Assembly: GCA_031428275.1 (NCBI GenBank)
Contig: JANPPC010000009.1
Span: 1 to 64,000, forward strand
DNA length: 64,000 bases
Origin: Pseudobdellovibrio sp031428275
Lineage (GTDB): Bacteria; Bdellovibrionota; Bdellovibrionia; Bdellovibrionales; Bdellovibrionaceae
Direction of reading: 5' to 3'
Shown: one piece after another, positions 34,774 through 44,549 of the stretch
Numbering within the stretch: the stretch's first letter is position 1
Layout of the letters: each line of letters starts with the position of its first letter
Notes under the pieces: generated by a model
Databases searched by the model: none
What the model was told of the DNA's origin: nothing
The model's input: only the letters and a program-made list of their open reading frames with translations
Program-made: the position numbers and the translations under genes

Positions 34774-36153
34774 ATGAAATCAACAGCATTAATATTAGCA
34801 GGCGGACAGGGTACTCGCATGAAGAGCGCGCTTCCGAAAGTACTTCATCCGGTGGCGGGAAAACCAATGATCGTGCGTATTATCGAAAGCTGCCGCAAGG
34901 CCGACGTGAACGATATTCGTATTATTGTAGGGCATGGCCAAAATTTAGTAAAAACAGTTTTAGAACCTTTGGCGATTCACACTTACGTTCAAGAGCAGCA
35001 GCTAGGAACGGCCGATGCCGTAAAGTCAGCTGACTTAGATTCTTTAGAAGACACCGTTATTATCATGAATGGTGATCACCCATTAATTTCATCTTTTGAA
35101 ATTAAAAATTTTATCAGCGACTTCCGTGAACAAAAGCTAGATCTTGCAGTCGTCACAGTTGAATTACCAGATGCGGGTGAATTCGGTCGTATCGTGCGTA
35201 ATTCGTCTGGGCAGCTGGTTTCAATCGTTGAAGCAAAAGATGCTTCGGCCGACACTTTGAAGATCAAAGAAATCAATACAGGTATCTACGTAGCGAAAGC
35301 TGAAGTTTTAAAAAAATATATTCCGCAAATTAAAAATAATAATTCTAAAAAAGAATTCTACCTTACAGATGTAATTGATTTGGCTTTGCAAAATAATTTG
35401 CGAGTTCAGGCTATTCTTTCTAAAAACGTAGACGTTGCGCACGGTGTGAATAACCAAATAGAATTAGCGCGCGCTACTAAAAAAGTTTTCACTAACTACG
35501 CAAATAAGTTAATGGAAGCTGGTGTTGTCATGATTGATCCAAATACTTGCTACATTGAAGAAAGTGTTATCGTGGGTTCAGGATCGGTCATTTATCCGAA
35601 CGTTTTCTTACGCGGTAAAACGGCAATCGGTTCTTTCACCGTACTTGAATCAAATTGTATGATTTCAAATTCGGTTATTGGCGACAGTGTTCAAATCAAA
35701 GCCGGCAGCTACCTAGATGAAGTTATCGTTCACAACAACGCCGCGATCGGGCCCTACGCGCGCCTACGCCCCGACACTGTAATTGGTGAATCTGCGCATG
35801 TTGGTAACTTTGTTGAAATGAAAAAGGTGAAGTTTGGCAAAAAATCAAAGGCAGGCCATTTAACTTATCTTGGTGATGCCGACATTGGCGAAGAAGTTAA
35901 TATCGGTTGTGGCACGATTACGTGCAATTACGCAGCTGATAAAAAGAAGTATAAAACCGTTATCGGTGACCGAGTATTTGTCGGTAGCGACACTCAATTT
36001 GTTGCGCCGGTTATAATTGGCAACGATGTGTTGATTGCATCAGGATCTACTATTACAAAAACGATACCCGACGGCGCTTTGGCGCTGTCTCGTACCCCGC
36101 AAGTGAATAAAGAAGGCTACGCTAGTAAACTTATGAAAAAGACGGAGTCTTAA
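34774..36153 (+). CDS. glmU: Bifunctional GlcNAc-1-P uridyltransferase/GlcN-1-P acetyltransferase
   Basis: 459 aa. N-terminal pyrophosphorylase with LILAGGQGTRM, LPKVLHPVAGKP, EQQLGTADAV and MNGDHPLI; C-terminal left-handed beta helix of hexapeptide repeats with IGPYARLRP, GNFVEMKK, HLTYLGDADIG and GCGTITCNYA. Makes UDP-GlcNAc for peptidoglycan and LPS. One base separates its stop from glmS, so the two steps are co-expressed. Confidence 0.96.
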   Translation: MKSTALILAGGQGTRMKSALPKVLHPVAGKPMIVRIIESCRKADVNDIRIIVGHGQNLVKTVLEPLAIHTYVQEQQLGTADAVKSADLDSLEDTVIIMNGDHPLISSFEIKNFISDFREQKLDLAVVTVELPDAGEFGRIVRNSSGQLVSIVEAKDASADTLKIKEINTGIYVAKAEVLKKYIPQIKNNNSKKEFYLTDVIDLALQNNLRVQAILSKNVDVAHGVNNQIELARATKKVFTNYANKLMEAGVVMIDPNTCYIEESVIVGSGSVIYPNVFLRGKTAIGSFTVLESNCMISNSVIGDSVQIKAGSYLDEVIVHNNAAIGPYARLRPDTVIGESAHVGNFVEMKKVKFGKKSKAGHLTYLGDADIGEEVNIGCGTITCNYAADKKKYKTVIGDRVFVGSDTQFVAPVIIGNDVLIASGSTITKTIPDGALALSRTPQVNKEGYASKLMKKTES

Positions 36154-36154
36154 T

Positions 36155-37993
36155 ATGTGTGGAATCGTAGGTTACTTAGGTTTTCGAGAGCCTAAAAAAA
36201 TTATCATCGAAGGTTTAAAAAAATTAGAATACCGTGGCTACGATAGCGCAGGTATCGCCGTCGTTGATGCGGGCCAAACGAAGCGCATTCGCGCGGCGGG
36301 TAAATTAAAAAATTTAGAAGATAAATTAGTAAACGAACATTTCAAAGGTCACTTAGGTATTGGCCACACGAGATGGGCTACCCACGGAGCACCTGTCGAA
36401 AAGAATGCGCATCCGCATCAAGTCGGGGCGATCAGTTTAGTGCATAACGGCATCATCGAAAACTACTTAGATATCAAAAAAGATTTGATCGCGCGTGGTG
36501 CCAACATCACGTCGGATACTGATTCAGAATTAGTGGCTCACTTAATTAACGAAGAAATTCAAGTTAGCAAAAACTTACTTATTGCTGTTCAGCGAACGTT
36601 AGGCAAATTAATTGGCGCATTTTCGATCGTCGTCATGTGGGAAAATTCTCCAAACGAAATCATTGCGTTCAAAGATGGTCCGCCATTGATAGTGGGTTTG
36701 GGCGAAAAAGAATTTTTTATCGTAAGTGATGTGCAAGCAGCACTTCAGTATACGAAAAACTTCGTGTATCTTGAAGACCGAGAAATCGTGCATATCAATG
36801 ATAACGAAGTAAAATATTACTCAGCATTGGGTGCTCCGTTAAAAAAACAAATTGTTAAAGTTGACTGGAATACAGAACAAGTTGAAAAAATGGGTTTCAA
36901 GCATTTCATGCTTAAAGAAATCTACGAGCAGCCCCGCGCGGTTGCGGCGGCTTTGCGTCCGCACTTAAATACGGAAAGTCACCAGGTTGAAATGCAAACT
37001 TTAGGCTTCGACAAATCGAATGCTGAAACTTTCAAATCAATCGAGCGAATTATGTTCGTAGCGTGTGGTACAAGTTATTACGCAGCGATGGTTGGTAAAT
37101 ACTTAATCGAACAGACAGCGGGCGTGCCGGTTGATATCGATGTGGCTAGTGAATTTCGTTACCGTAAACCAATTGTACCTAAAAATACTTTGTTGATTAC
37201 GATTTCGCAAAGTGGCGAAACAGCCGACACTTTAGCCGCCATTCGTTTAGCAAAAGATAAAGGTGCTTTAACTTTAAGTATTACAAACGTGCAGCGTTCA
37301 TCAATTGATCGCGAAGCGCATGGCCACTTATATATGAACTCAGGTGTTGAGGTAGGCGTTGCTAGTACAAAGGCCTTCACAAGTACTTTAGCTTTACTAA
37401 ACGTGCTAGCGTTACAGATTGCAAAAGATCGTGGTGCTTTAAAACCAGATCAAGAAAAAAGCTACGTCACGCAATTGCTTGCGGTGCCAAGTCAGCTTGA
37501 GGTTGTTTTAGCCTATGATAAATATTTTTCTGAAGCGGCTAAGAAGTTACAAGAATTCAAAGGCTTTTTATATCTAGGTCGCGGAGTCAGTTACCCAATC
37601 GCGCTAGAGGGCGCACTCAAGCTTAAAGAGCTAGCCTATATGCACGCCGAAGGCTATGCCGCTGGTGAAATGAAACATGGCCCGTTAGCTTTAATCGACG
37701 TAAATATGGCGATTGTGGTTGTGGCACCAACTGACGATTTAATCGAAAAAACAATCAGTAATTTACAAGAAGCTAAAGCGCGCGGCGGTAAAATTATTTC
37801 AATCGGCACCGGCGAAAACGCGGCGTTGCAGTCGATGAGTGAATATTATTTATCGATTCCTGCTTCTTCGTGGATGGCGCATCCGCTTATTTCGGTTGTT
37901 CCGCTGCAATTGATGTCTTACCACTTAGCCGATAGCTTGGGTTACGATGTAGATCAGCCTAGAAATCTCGCGAAGTCAGTAACGGTCGAGTAA
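36155..37993 (+). CDS. glmS: Glutamine-fructose-6-phosphate aminotransferase
   Basis: 612 aa. MCGIVGYLG supplies the N-terminal Cys nucleophile; GHTRWATHG and HNGIIENY complete the glutaminase site; two SIS domains follow (ACGTSYYAA, SQSGETADT, STKAFTST) and the tail PRNLAKSVTVE. First committed step to UDP-GlcNAc. No room for a glmS ribozyme upstream. Its last 35 bases overlap the convergent mltF-like gene. Confidence 0.96.
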   Translation: MCGIVGYLGFREPKKIIIEGLKKLEYRGYDSAGIAVVDAGQTKRIRAAGKLKNLEDKLVNEHFKGHLGIGHTRWATHGAPVEKNAHPHQVGAISLVHNGIIENYLDIKKDLIARGANITSDTDSELVAHLINEEIQVSKNLLIAVQRTLGKLIGAFSIVVMWENSPNEIIAFKDGPPLIVGLGEKEFFIVSDVQAALQYTKNFVYLEDREIVHINDNEVKYYSALGAPLKKQIVKVDWNTEQVEKMGFKHFMLKEIYEQPRAVAAALRPHLNTESHQVEMQTLGFDKSNAETFKSIERIMFVACGTSYYAAMVGKYLIEQTAGVPVDIDVASEFRYRKPIVPKNTLLITISQSGETADTLAAIRLAKDKGALTLSITNVQRSSIDREAHGHLYMNSGVEVGVASTKAFTSTLALLNVLALQIAKDRGALKPDQEKSYVTQLLAVPSQLEVVLAYDKYFSEAAKKLQEFKGFLYLGRGVSYPIALEGALKLKELAYMHAEGYAAGEMKHGPLALIDVNMAIVVVAPTDDLIEKTISNLQEAKARGGKIISIGTGENAALQSMSEYYLSIPASSWMAHPLISVVPLQLMSYHLADSLGYDVDQPRNLAKSVTVE

Positions 37994-39299
37994 AAGAATT
38001 ATTTAATAAATCATAATAACCCAGGACGCTGTCGACGAATTCAACGGTCTCGCGTCCGCGGGCAAAGCCAAAAGTTAACGTAGAGTAGTATTTTTCTTGT
38101 TCTAGTTTCGGAATTACTTTTTTAAATTCATACCAGCGAGTCGAACTGTAATTCAGTTCGACTGCAAGTTTTCTGGCATCGCGAAGATGTGCCCAACCCA
38201 TATTGTAAGCGGCTAGAGCCTGCGTCCAGCGTTCGTAGCTTGAAGTATTTTCCGCGGTTTTGTCGTAAAGATACTTTAAATAAAATGCGGCGCCCTTAAT
38301 GCTTTGCTGCGGGTCTTCACGGTCTTCAATACCCAGGTGTTGGGCCGTTTTGGTCGTTATTTGCATAAGCCCGCGAACGCCCGTGTAGCTGCGCGCCTCG
38401 TGATCCCACTTCGATTCTTGGTAAGCAACCGCCGCAAGTAGTGTCCAAGGTATATCGTATTCTTTGCCATATTTTCTGAATAGTTTTTTAAACTGCGGTA
38501 GGCGCGATTCAGTGTGTTCAAAAAATCTTTGATAGGCCAGTGGTGACATCTGAAAAGCGCTGGCTTCGTATTGATCCCAAATGTGACGGGCTTGGTTTTT
38601 TCTAATTAGATTATTAAACCAACCTTGAAATAGCGCATTAAAATGAGCTTCTTTTGCAGAGCTAACCCATGAAACGGGCACGGCGTAACTCATCTGCCAA
38701 ACTTTTTTAATTTTTGGGTAGCTTAGGCTTGATTTATCGGCCACGCGCGAATCAGCTGCAAAGCAAAAACCGGCTTGTTCGACTGCTTTTAATTTTAACT
38801 CTAAGTAAGTTTTCTGTGTTTCAATTACTTTATTTTTCGCAAACGCAGATTTAAATTTTTTAAGACCAGTAATAAAAATTAAATTATCAGGAATGTAAAT
38901 GGGCTGAGCGGCTGCTCCGGAGTTCGAACAGATAATCGAGACTTTTAGCTCGTCATAAGAAAGGCTGGGCTTACCTTTAAATTTCAAAGTTGAAAGGTCA
39001 GTACGTACAAAAACTAAATCGGCATCGTTATTAGCAATTAGCCTGTTTGCTTTAGTAACACTGTTTATTTCGATTAATTCAGTTTTTAAATCGTACTGTT
39101 TAGCGAACGCTAGAACTAAATCTTTTTCTGGGCTTTTGGTCATTAAATCTTGATGTAAACCGACGCGCAGTTTTTGTTTTTTGAATGCAGATGAAGCTTT
39201 GGTTTCACTAAAGAAAGCGCCATGGCAGCCGTTTCCGACAATAATAAATACACTCGTAAAGATTGCTACAAATAGCATCATTTTTGACTTTTTTTGCAT
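37959..39299 (-). CDS. mltF: MltF-like lytic transglycosylase
   Basis: 446 aa. N-terminal signal sequence ending in VGNGCHG, possibly a lipoprotein. Residues 40-255 form a periplasmic solute-binding-like domain (LRVGLHQDLMTK, DLVFVRTDLS) and about 270-400 an SLT lysozyme-like domain with catalytic Glu in AAVAYQESKW and GVRGLMQITT, ALAAYNMGWAH. MltF cleaves murein to anhydro-muropeptides, the substrate of AmpG found earlier in this window. Confidence 0.9.
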   Translation of the reverse strand: MQKKSKMMLFVAIFTSVFIIVGNGCHGAFFSETKASSAFKKQKLRVGLHQDLMTKSPEKDLVLAFAKQYDLKTELIEINSVTKANRLIANNDADLVFVRTDLSTLKFKGKPSLSYDELKVSIICSNSGAAAQPIYIPDNLIFITGLKKFKSAFAKNKVIETQKTYLELKLKAVEQAGFCFAADSRVADKSSLSYPKIKKVWQMSYAVPVSWVSSAKEAHFNALFQGWFNNLIRKNQARHIWDQYEASAFQMSPLAYQRFFEHTESRLPQFKKLFRKYGKEYDIPWTLLAAVAYQESKWDHEARSYTGVRGLMQITTKTAQHLGIEDREDPQQSIKGAAFYLKYLYDKTAENTSSYERWTQALAAYNMGWAHLRDARKLAVELNYSSTRWYEFKKVIPKLEQEKYYSTLTFGFARGRETVEFVDSVLGYYDLLNNSFTRPLLTSRDF

Positions 39300-39459
39300 C
39301 TAAGGTTCACCTGTCTATGCTATACAGACGCGGTGGTCATGCGAAAACGGTGCATAAAATAATCAGATCAATCCTGCACGTTTTCAGAGTCAAAAATTGC
39401 GCGCGGCGTGCAGAATTTTCTTAGGGACAAAACACCACACCGTAACAATAATACAGGGT

Positions 39460-40053
39460 ATGTCAGGTTGGATCGAAGTCATCGCAGGCTCTATGTACAG
39501 TGGAAAAACCGAAGAATTAATTCGTCGAATTCGTCGTGCGCAGTATGCGAAATTAAAAGTACAAGTTTTTAAACCGATGATTGATCAACGTTATCATCGA
39601 ACGAATATAACTTCGCATGATCAAACTCAAGTTGAAGCGACTCCTTTAGAAATCATCTCTGAAATATGGACTCACCTTAAAGTCGATACGCAAGTAATCG
39701 GCTTTGACGAAGGCCAATTTTTTACGATGGGTCTTGTGCAAGTGTGCCGCGATTTAGCGTCACGCGGAATTCGCGTTATTGTTGCCGGTCTAGATATGGA
39801 TTGGAAAGCTCAGCCATTTGAGCCCATCCCAACGCTCATGGCGATCGCAGAAGACGTTACGAAACATCGTGCAATATGTATGGCCTGCGGAGAATTAGCA
39901 ACTTACTCGCAAAAAATTTCAGGCTCTACACAATCACAAATAGAGGTCGGGGCTAAAGATTTTTATGAGGCCCGCTGCAGAAGGCATTTTGCGCCCAATG
40001 TTGAAGAAAAAAAGTTAATAAAACTTGATAACTTAGACCAAAGCCCCAGCTAA
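39460..40053 (+). CDS. tdk: Thymidine kinase
   Basis: 197 aa from ATG 39460, the usual length; the frame is open upstream to 39397 but adds 21 unrelated residues. P-loop GSMYSGKTEE, FDEGQFF, GLDMDWKAQPF and the zinc ligands CMAC and C-RRH. Phosphorylates thymidine for salvage, fitting an organism that takes up prey nucleosides. Confidence 0.93.
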   Translation: MSGWIEVIAGSMYSGKTEELIRRIRRAQYAKLKVQVFKPMIDQRYHRTNITSHDQTQVEATPLEIISEIWTHLKVDTQVIGFDEGQFFTMGLVQVCRDLASRGIRVIVAGLDMDWKAQPFEPIPTLMAIAEDVTKHRAICMACGELATYSQKISGSTQSQIEVGAKDFYEARCRRHFAPNVEEKKLIKLDNLDQSPS

Positions 40054-40129
40054 ACTAGAATTCACTTTCAAATCAAATGATCTATCTTAAGATAAAGAAG
40101 TCCGTTTACTAAACGACTAAGGGGTTTCT

Positions 40130-42649
40130 ATGACTAAAAAGGTTCTAGTATGTAGCTTGATGGCAACATCATTCATTATTTCATCGTGTGTTTCACCCCA
40201 ATCGCGTGAGGTAGCCGGTTTATTCGGAACCCAGCCGATATCTAACATTTTTAACTCAAGACCACCCAAAGAATTTTCAAACTCTGAAGTAGCCAGTTTA
40301 GCCAGCGTGCCCAACTTAAACTTACAAGATGCGCGTTTGATTCAAGATAACGATGCTTCTTTTCAGTCGAAGTTGGCGATGATTCAAAGTGCACATCGCG
40401 AAATCAGAATGGTTTATTTTATCTATGCAGATGACGATAGCTCGTCGGTTATTTCGAATGCACTGATTAAGAAAGCGCAAAGTGGAGTAAAAGTTAAGTT
40501 ACTGGTCGACTTCATTACAAACTATAACAAATTCGATCATTTTCAAATGATGGAAAATGAAGGTAAAGGAAATTTATCAGTTCACTATTATAACTTTCCA
40601 ACGCGCGCAATTTTAGAAGATGCAAAGTATATTACGCTTCCGTGCCCTGCTAAAACGTCGAATCCTGGGCCCTATGAATGCGCAGAATTCAAACGTTCAT
40701 TGATGGCGCAAATTTCTAACGTTGAAGTAACACCATTTTCTAAAATGTTTTTAGCCGGCTTGTACGGTCGTAGTGGAACAGCTTTAAAAATTAGTCTGGG
40801 TTACGGTGCGCAAATTAACCCCGAAGATTATAAAAAGTCAGCACCGAGCTCTAAAGAAGACAGACAGCATATTTTTGAGTTTTTGAAACTTTTGAAATCA
40901 GCAGCCACGGGCGACTTAGCTTCAAAAATTAAACTTTCGCTGGCGCTATCAGCTCACAGCGAAGCTTTGAACCCGTTGATGAATGAAATTACAGGTCGCC
41001 TGCCGTTAAATAACCATAGCGATACTGATAATTCGACTCGCTCTGCTGCGTGGGACCATTTAACCGATTACACGCATCATAAACTTTTAATTGTCGATGG
41101 CCGTGAATTTCAATTAGGTGGTCGTAACATCGAAGATTCTTACCATATGAAGTCTCGCGCGAAAGTTTCTGGTCGCGAAGATAAAGGTAAATATATTTTC
41201 ATGGATACAGATTTCTGGGCACAAGCTCGCCAACCCGGAGACTTACACGGTATCGAGGCAACTTTTGATAAGTTAATTAATTTTAAAGCGTTAGTAGTTA
41301 CTTCAGATCGCGTGGCCGAAATTTTACCAAATAATTTAATTAAGAATACTTCAAGCGCATCTGAAAAAATTCCGAGCGCTAGCGAAATGGCAACCGGAGC
41401 TTGTCTACAAAAAGCAAAAGTAGGCGCAATTCAACCAGACACTTTAGGTAGTTGTATCGATCAAACATTGCCGATGATGAAAGGCTACGAAAGCCCGGCT
41501 GTTCGTATGCAGGCCGCTTATAAAGCAATGCTAAAAGGCGAAGAAATCTACAATACGAAGTACCGTGCAGTACTAAAAAATAATTTTAGAAATCAGCCTT
41601 GGTCAAATGGAGTCGATCATTTAAGTGCCAGCGATTTAGCGACCGCTCAATTCTCGTACGTAGAAAATATTTCTTACGACCGAAAGAACGAATCTTTACG
41701 TAAAACCGGCTCCCGCATTGGTTTTGAAGGAAAATATAACAAAAATATTCATGCCTTGTGGTACCGTGGTTTAGAAAATGCGTGCCAGGTTAGCCGTAAC
41801 GAGAATCGTGATGTTCGAATTATTTTTCATTCGGCCTATTTATTTATGCCATCGGGTATGATGGTTCGTTTAGCTAAAATGCTGAACGGTGATTACGGCG
41901 ATTGCATGCGTGTGAAAGTGACTTTTTTGACGAACTCATTCGCAACGACGGATTTAAACGTAATTAATATAGCGGCTCGCTACCAAATGCGCGCCTTAAT
42001 GCAAAGAGCCGTGCAAGCGAAAGCTTACGCCGAGCAGTTTGAACGCACGAATGGTCGCCGCTACGAACGCCCACCAACCCTAGAATACTTTGAATACAAT
42101 CCATTCTCAGAGGGATCAGGCTTATCACTTCATACTAAAATTTCTTTGATAGACCAAGATATGACGATCGGTTCTGCAAACGCAGACGTAAGATCTTACT
42201 ACATGGATACGAATAACGGTATATTCATCCGTGGCGCTAAAGAACTTAATTATAGCTATACCAAGTTTATTGACGGTCTTATCAACGATCGTTCACAGAC
42301 GACCGAAGGTATGATCACCAATCGTGGCGGTATGAAGTTTGAAAATATGTCTGATGAATTTTTACATGCACAGAATTTGTATATTCTTGATTTAGGCATG
42401 AAAAGGTTTGATAAAAAAGGTAAACATATACGGATTACTGGTAACGAAAACGCTAAAGATACAGCGCAGAAACAGAATCGCCAGAACTTAATTATACGTG
42501 AAATAGAAGGCATCGGAGCCCGCATTACGCAAGACTCAAATCGTTTACTAAAGTTTCGTGAGGAATTTGGTCAAGGTGATTCTAGCCAAGCCCAAGAGCA
42601 GTTAAATAAAGTCGCTAATGATTTCGATGATATGTTTAAATTGCTTTAG
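40130..42649 (+). CDS. Phospholipase D-like lipoprotein with two HKD motifs
   Basis: 839 aa from ATG 40130 (AAGGGG upstream). Lipobox IISSC (Cys 20). Two HKD motifs: HHKLLIVDGREFQLGGRN (about residue 315) and LHTKISLIDQDMTIGSAN (about residue 667), so one active site is built from two halves, as in PLD and cardiolipin synthases. A long insert separates them. Being anchored in the envelope it could act on prey or own phospholipids (inference). A TATCTTAAGATA palindrome sits 36 bp upstream of the start. Ends with a strong terminator. Confidence 0.85.
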   Translation: MTKKVLVCSLMATSFIISSCVSPQSREVAGLFGTQPISNIFNSRPPKEFSNSEVASLASVPNLNLQDARLIQDNDASFQSKLAMIQSAHREIRMVYFIYADDDSSSVISNALIKKAQSGVKVKLLVDFITNYNKFDHFQMMENEGKGNLSVHYYNFPTRAILEDAKYITLPCPAKTSNPGPYECAEFKRSLMAQISNVEVTPFSKMFLAGLYGRSGTALKISLGYGAQINPEDYKKSAPSSKEDRQHIFEFLKLLKSAATGDLASKIKLSLALSAHSEALNPLMNEITGRLPLNNHSDTDNSTRSAAWDHLTDYTHHKLLIVDGREFQLGGRNIEDSYHMKSRAKVSGREDKGKYIFMDTDFWAQARQPGDLHGIEATFDKLINFKALVVTSDRVAEILPNNLIKNTSSASEKIPSASEMATGACLQKAKVGAIQPDTLGSCIDQTLPMMKGYESPAVRMQAAYKAMLKGEEIYNTKYRAVLKNNFRNQPWSNGVDHLSASDLATAQFSYVENISYDRKNESLRKTGSRIGFEGKYNKNIHALWYRGLENACQVSRNENRDVRIIFHSAYLFMPSGMMVRLAKMLNGDYGDCMRVKVTFLTNSFATTDLNVINIAARYQMRALMQRAVQAKAYAEQFERTNGRRYERPPTLEYFEYNPFSEGSGLSLHTKISLIDQDMTIGSANADVRSYYMDTNNGIFIRGAKELNYSYTKFIDGLINDRSQTTEGMITNRGGMKFENMSDEFLHAQNLYILDLGMKRFDKKGKHIRITGNENAKDTAQKQNRQNLIIREIEGIGARITQDSNRLLKFREEFGQGDSSQAQEQLNKVANDFDDMFKLL

Positions 42650-42689
42650 TTTGTTACTTTAGACGATACTGAAATTTAAATTAATTTTT

Positions 42690-42717
42690 AGACCGGCTTT
42701 CACGCCGGTCTTTTTTT
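42690..42717 (+). terminator. Strong intrinsic terminator
   Basis: GACCGGC (42691-42697) pairs with GCCGGTC (42704-42710) around six bases, followed by seven T. Ends the PLD-like transcript, just before the stop of the convergent trmFO gene. Confidence 0.93.
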
Positions 42718-44038
42718 ATATTTGGCCTGACCAAGACGTTAAAGTAGTGCGGGCTTTTTCGATTTGTTTGATCTTCTTTTCTTTTTTGTCTTTAATTGGC
42801 TCTGGCCACGGCGGTATAAGCGCGAAGTTGATGTTCGTTGGTTGAAAGTTTTTTTCTTTAAATGGATCAGTGATGGCTTCAAGTAACGAGCCCATTGCTG
42901 ATTCACGCGGTGGTGGCGAAAAAACTTTATCGTTTAGTTTTTGTTCGATGAAGTTTGCTACCAGTAGACCGATACATACTGATTCGAAGTAGCCTTCGAC
43001 TCCGGTAATTTGACCGGCAAAGAATAACATCGGGTCACTTTTGCTAGATAAGTCTTTATTCAGACGTTTCGGTGAATTGATAAACATATTACGATGAATG
43101 CTGCCTAATTTTAAAAACTCTGCGTTTTCTAAACCGGGGATCATTCGGAAAATTCGCGTTTGTTCCCCGTAGGCCATACGAGTTTGAAAGCCTACGATGT
43201 TATAAGCCGTCGCTTCTTTGTTATCTTGTCGCAACTGCACTGCCGCGAACGGATAGCGACCCGTTTTCGGGTTGGTTAAGCCAACGGGCTTCATGGGGCC
43301 AAAGCGTAACGTTTGCGGGCCACGATCAACCATGACTTCAATAGGCATGCAGCCTTCAAAGAAATCAGTGGTTTCGAAATGTTTAGGTTCAATTTTGCGA
43401 GCGTTCTTAATTTCTTCGATGAATGAGTTGTACTGAACTTTATCCATCGGACAGTTATAATAATCGGGTGTACCTTTATCGTAGCGATCGGCTTTCCAAG
43501 CGATTTCGGTGTTGATCGATTCAGCGTCAATGATCGGGGCGATGGCGTCGAAGAAATATAAGAACTCATCTCCGAAATGTTTTTGTAGATCTAGAGCCAA
43601 AGCTTCGTCAGTTAACGGGCCTGTCGCGATCACGGCGGGGCGGGGTATTTGATCAAGTGAAGTGACTAGCTCGCGCTTGATTTCAATTCTTGGATGCGCT
43701 TCAACTAATGCAGTTACCGCTTGGGCAAAGCGTTCGCGGTCGATACCTAATGCTTGGCCAGCTGGTACGGCGTGATCTTTTGCGGCTTTTAAGACGAAAG
43801 AATTTAAATAGTCAGCTTCCCATTTAAGCTGACCTGTCGCTGAAACATCAGACAAACTGCCGAATGAATTCGAGCAAACTAATTCAGCGAAGTCGGTGGT
43901 TTTGTGGGCGGGGGTTGGTTTAACTCCGCGCATTTCGTATAATACGACCTCAAAGCCTTTATTAGCCAGTTGAAGAGCACATTCACTGCCGGCTAAGCCA
44001 GCGCCAACCACGGTAATTTTACGAGATAATTTCGACAT
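42716..44038 (-). CDS. trmFO: Folate-dependent tRNA m5U54 methyltransferase
   Basis: 440 aa. FAD-binding VVGAGLAGSECALQLA at the N-terminus, then EMRGVKPTPAHKT, FAELVCSNSF, FEGCMPIEVM and QITGVEGYFES, the TrmFO signatures. Uses methylenetetrahydrofolate and FADH2 to methylate U54 in the T loop; GidA-related but without the long GidA tail. Divergent from the DciA-like gene with 50 bp between. Confidence 0.95.
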   Translation of the reverse strand: MSKLSRKITVVGAGLAGSECALQLANKGFEVVLYEMRGVKPTPAHKTTDFAELVCSNSFGSLSDVSATGQLKWEADYLNSFVLKAAKDHAVPAGQALGIDRERFAQAVTALVEAHPRIEIKRELVTSLDQIPRPAVIATGPLTDEALALDLQKHFGDEFLYFFDAIAPIIDAESINTEIAWKADRYDKGTPDYYNCPMDKVQYNSFIEEIKNARKIEPKHFETTDFFEGCMPIEVMVDRGPQTLRFGPMKPVGLTNPKTGRYPFAAVQLRQDNKEATAYNIVGFQTRMAYGEQTRIFRMIPGLENAEFLKLGSIHRNMFINSPKRLNKDLSSKSDPMLFFAGQITGVEGYFESVCIGLLVANFIEQKLNDKVFSPPPRESAMGSLLEAITDPFKEKNFQPTNINFALIPPWPEPIKDKKEKKIKQIEKARTTLTSWSGQI

Positions 44039-44088
44039 GCCCTGATGTAGACTTTCCTATCGAAAAACGCAAGTTCTTGTGCTAAAAA

Positions 44089-44475
44089 ATGACCATGTCC
44101 GATAAAGATTTTCGCTCTAAATTCAATACCAGCGCCGAAGTACTGCAGCAGCTTTTTCAAGATAAAGCGGGCCCGGTTTCAGATCAATACAAACGCTGGA
44201 AGCTATGGATGAATTGGAAAGAGGTCGTCGGGGATACCGTCGGCGCCAACACTGAGCCTATCGCATATCGCAATGGTACCTTATGGTTATGGGTTAAGAA
44301 TTCAGTCTGGATGCACCAGATGACTTTTATGATCGAGCCAATCAAAAATTCAGTAAACGAAAAATATCAAAAAGGTTTTGTTAAAGACGTGCGACTAACC
44401 TTAGATCGCCGCATGACTCCAGAAATCTCGAACGAAGATTTCGCGAAGAACGTGAAAAAGTTTTTTAAAGAGTAG
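44089..44475 (+). CDS. DciA-like (DUF721) protein
   Basis: 128 aa; ATG 44089 or 44095. The block WKEVVGDTVGANTEPIAYRNGTLWLWV followed by HQMTFMIEPI fits the DUF721 fold, now known as DciA, the ancestral loader of replicative helicase DnaB in many bacteria without DnaC. Here it stands alone, divergent from trmFO. Confidence 0.8.
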   Translation: MTMSDKDFRSKFNTSAEVLQQLFQDKAGPVSDQYKRWKLWMNWKEVVGDTVGANTEPIAYRNGTLWLWVKNSVWMHQMTFMIEPIKNSVNEKYQKGFVKDVRLTLDRRMTPEISNEDFAKNVKKFFKE

Positions 44476-44549
44476 TTGGGGTCGCACAATCATAAACTTT
44501 CTTTCTAGCGGAAGTTCTTTCGATTGAATTCTACGTTAAACTTTGTCCC

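Noticed and set aside
36100..36155. glmS ribozyme
   Set aside because: Only one base lies between glmU and glmS, leaving no room for the ribozyme.
40083..40094. TATCTTAAGATA palindrome before the PLD-like gene as an operator
   Set aside because: Only 12 bp and AT-rich; chance cannot be excluded, so it is mentioned only in the gene entry.
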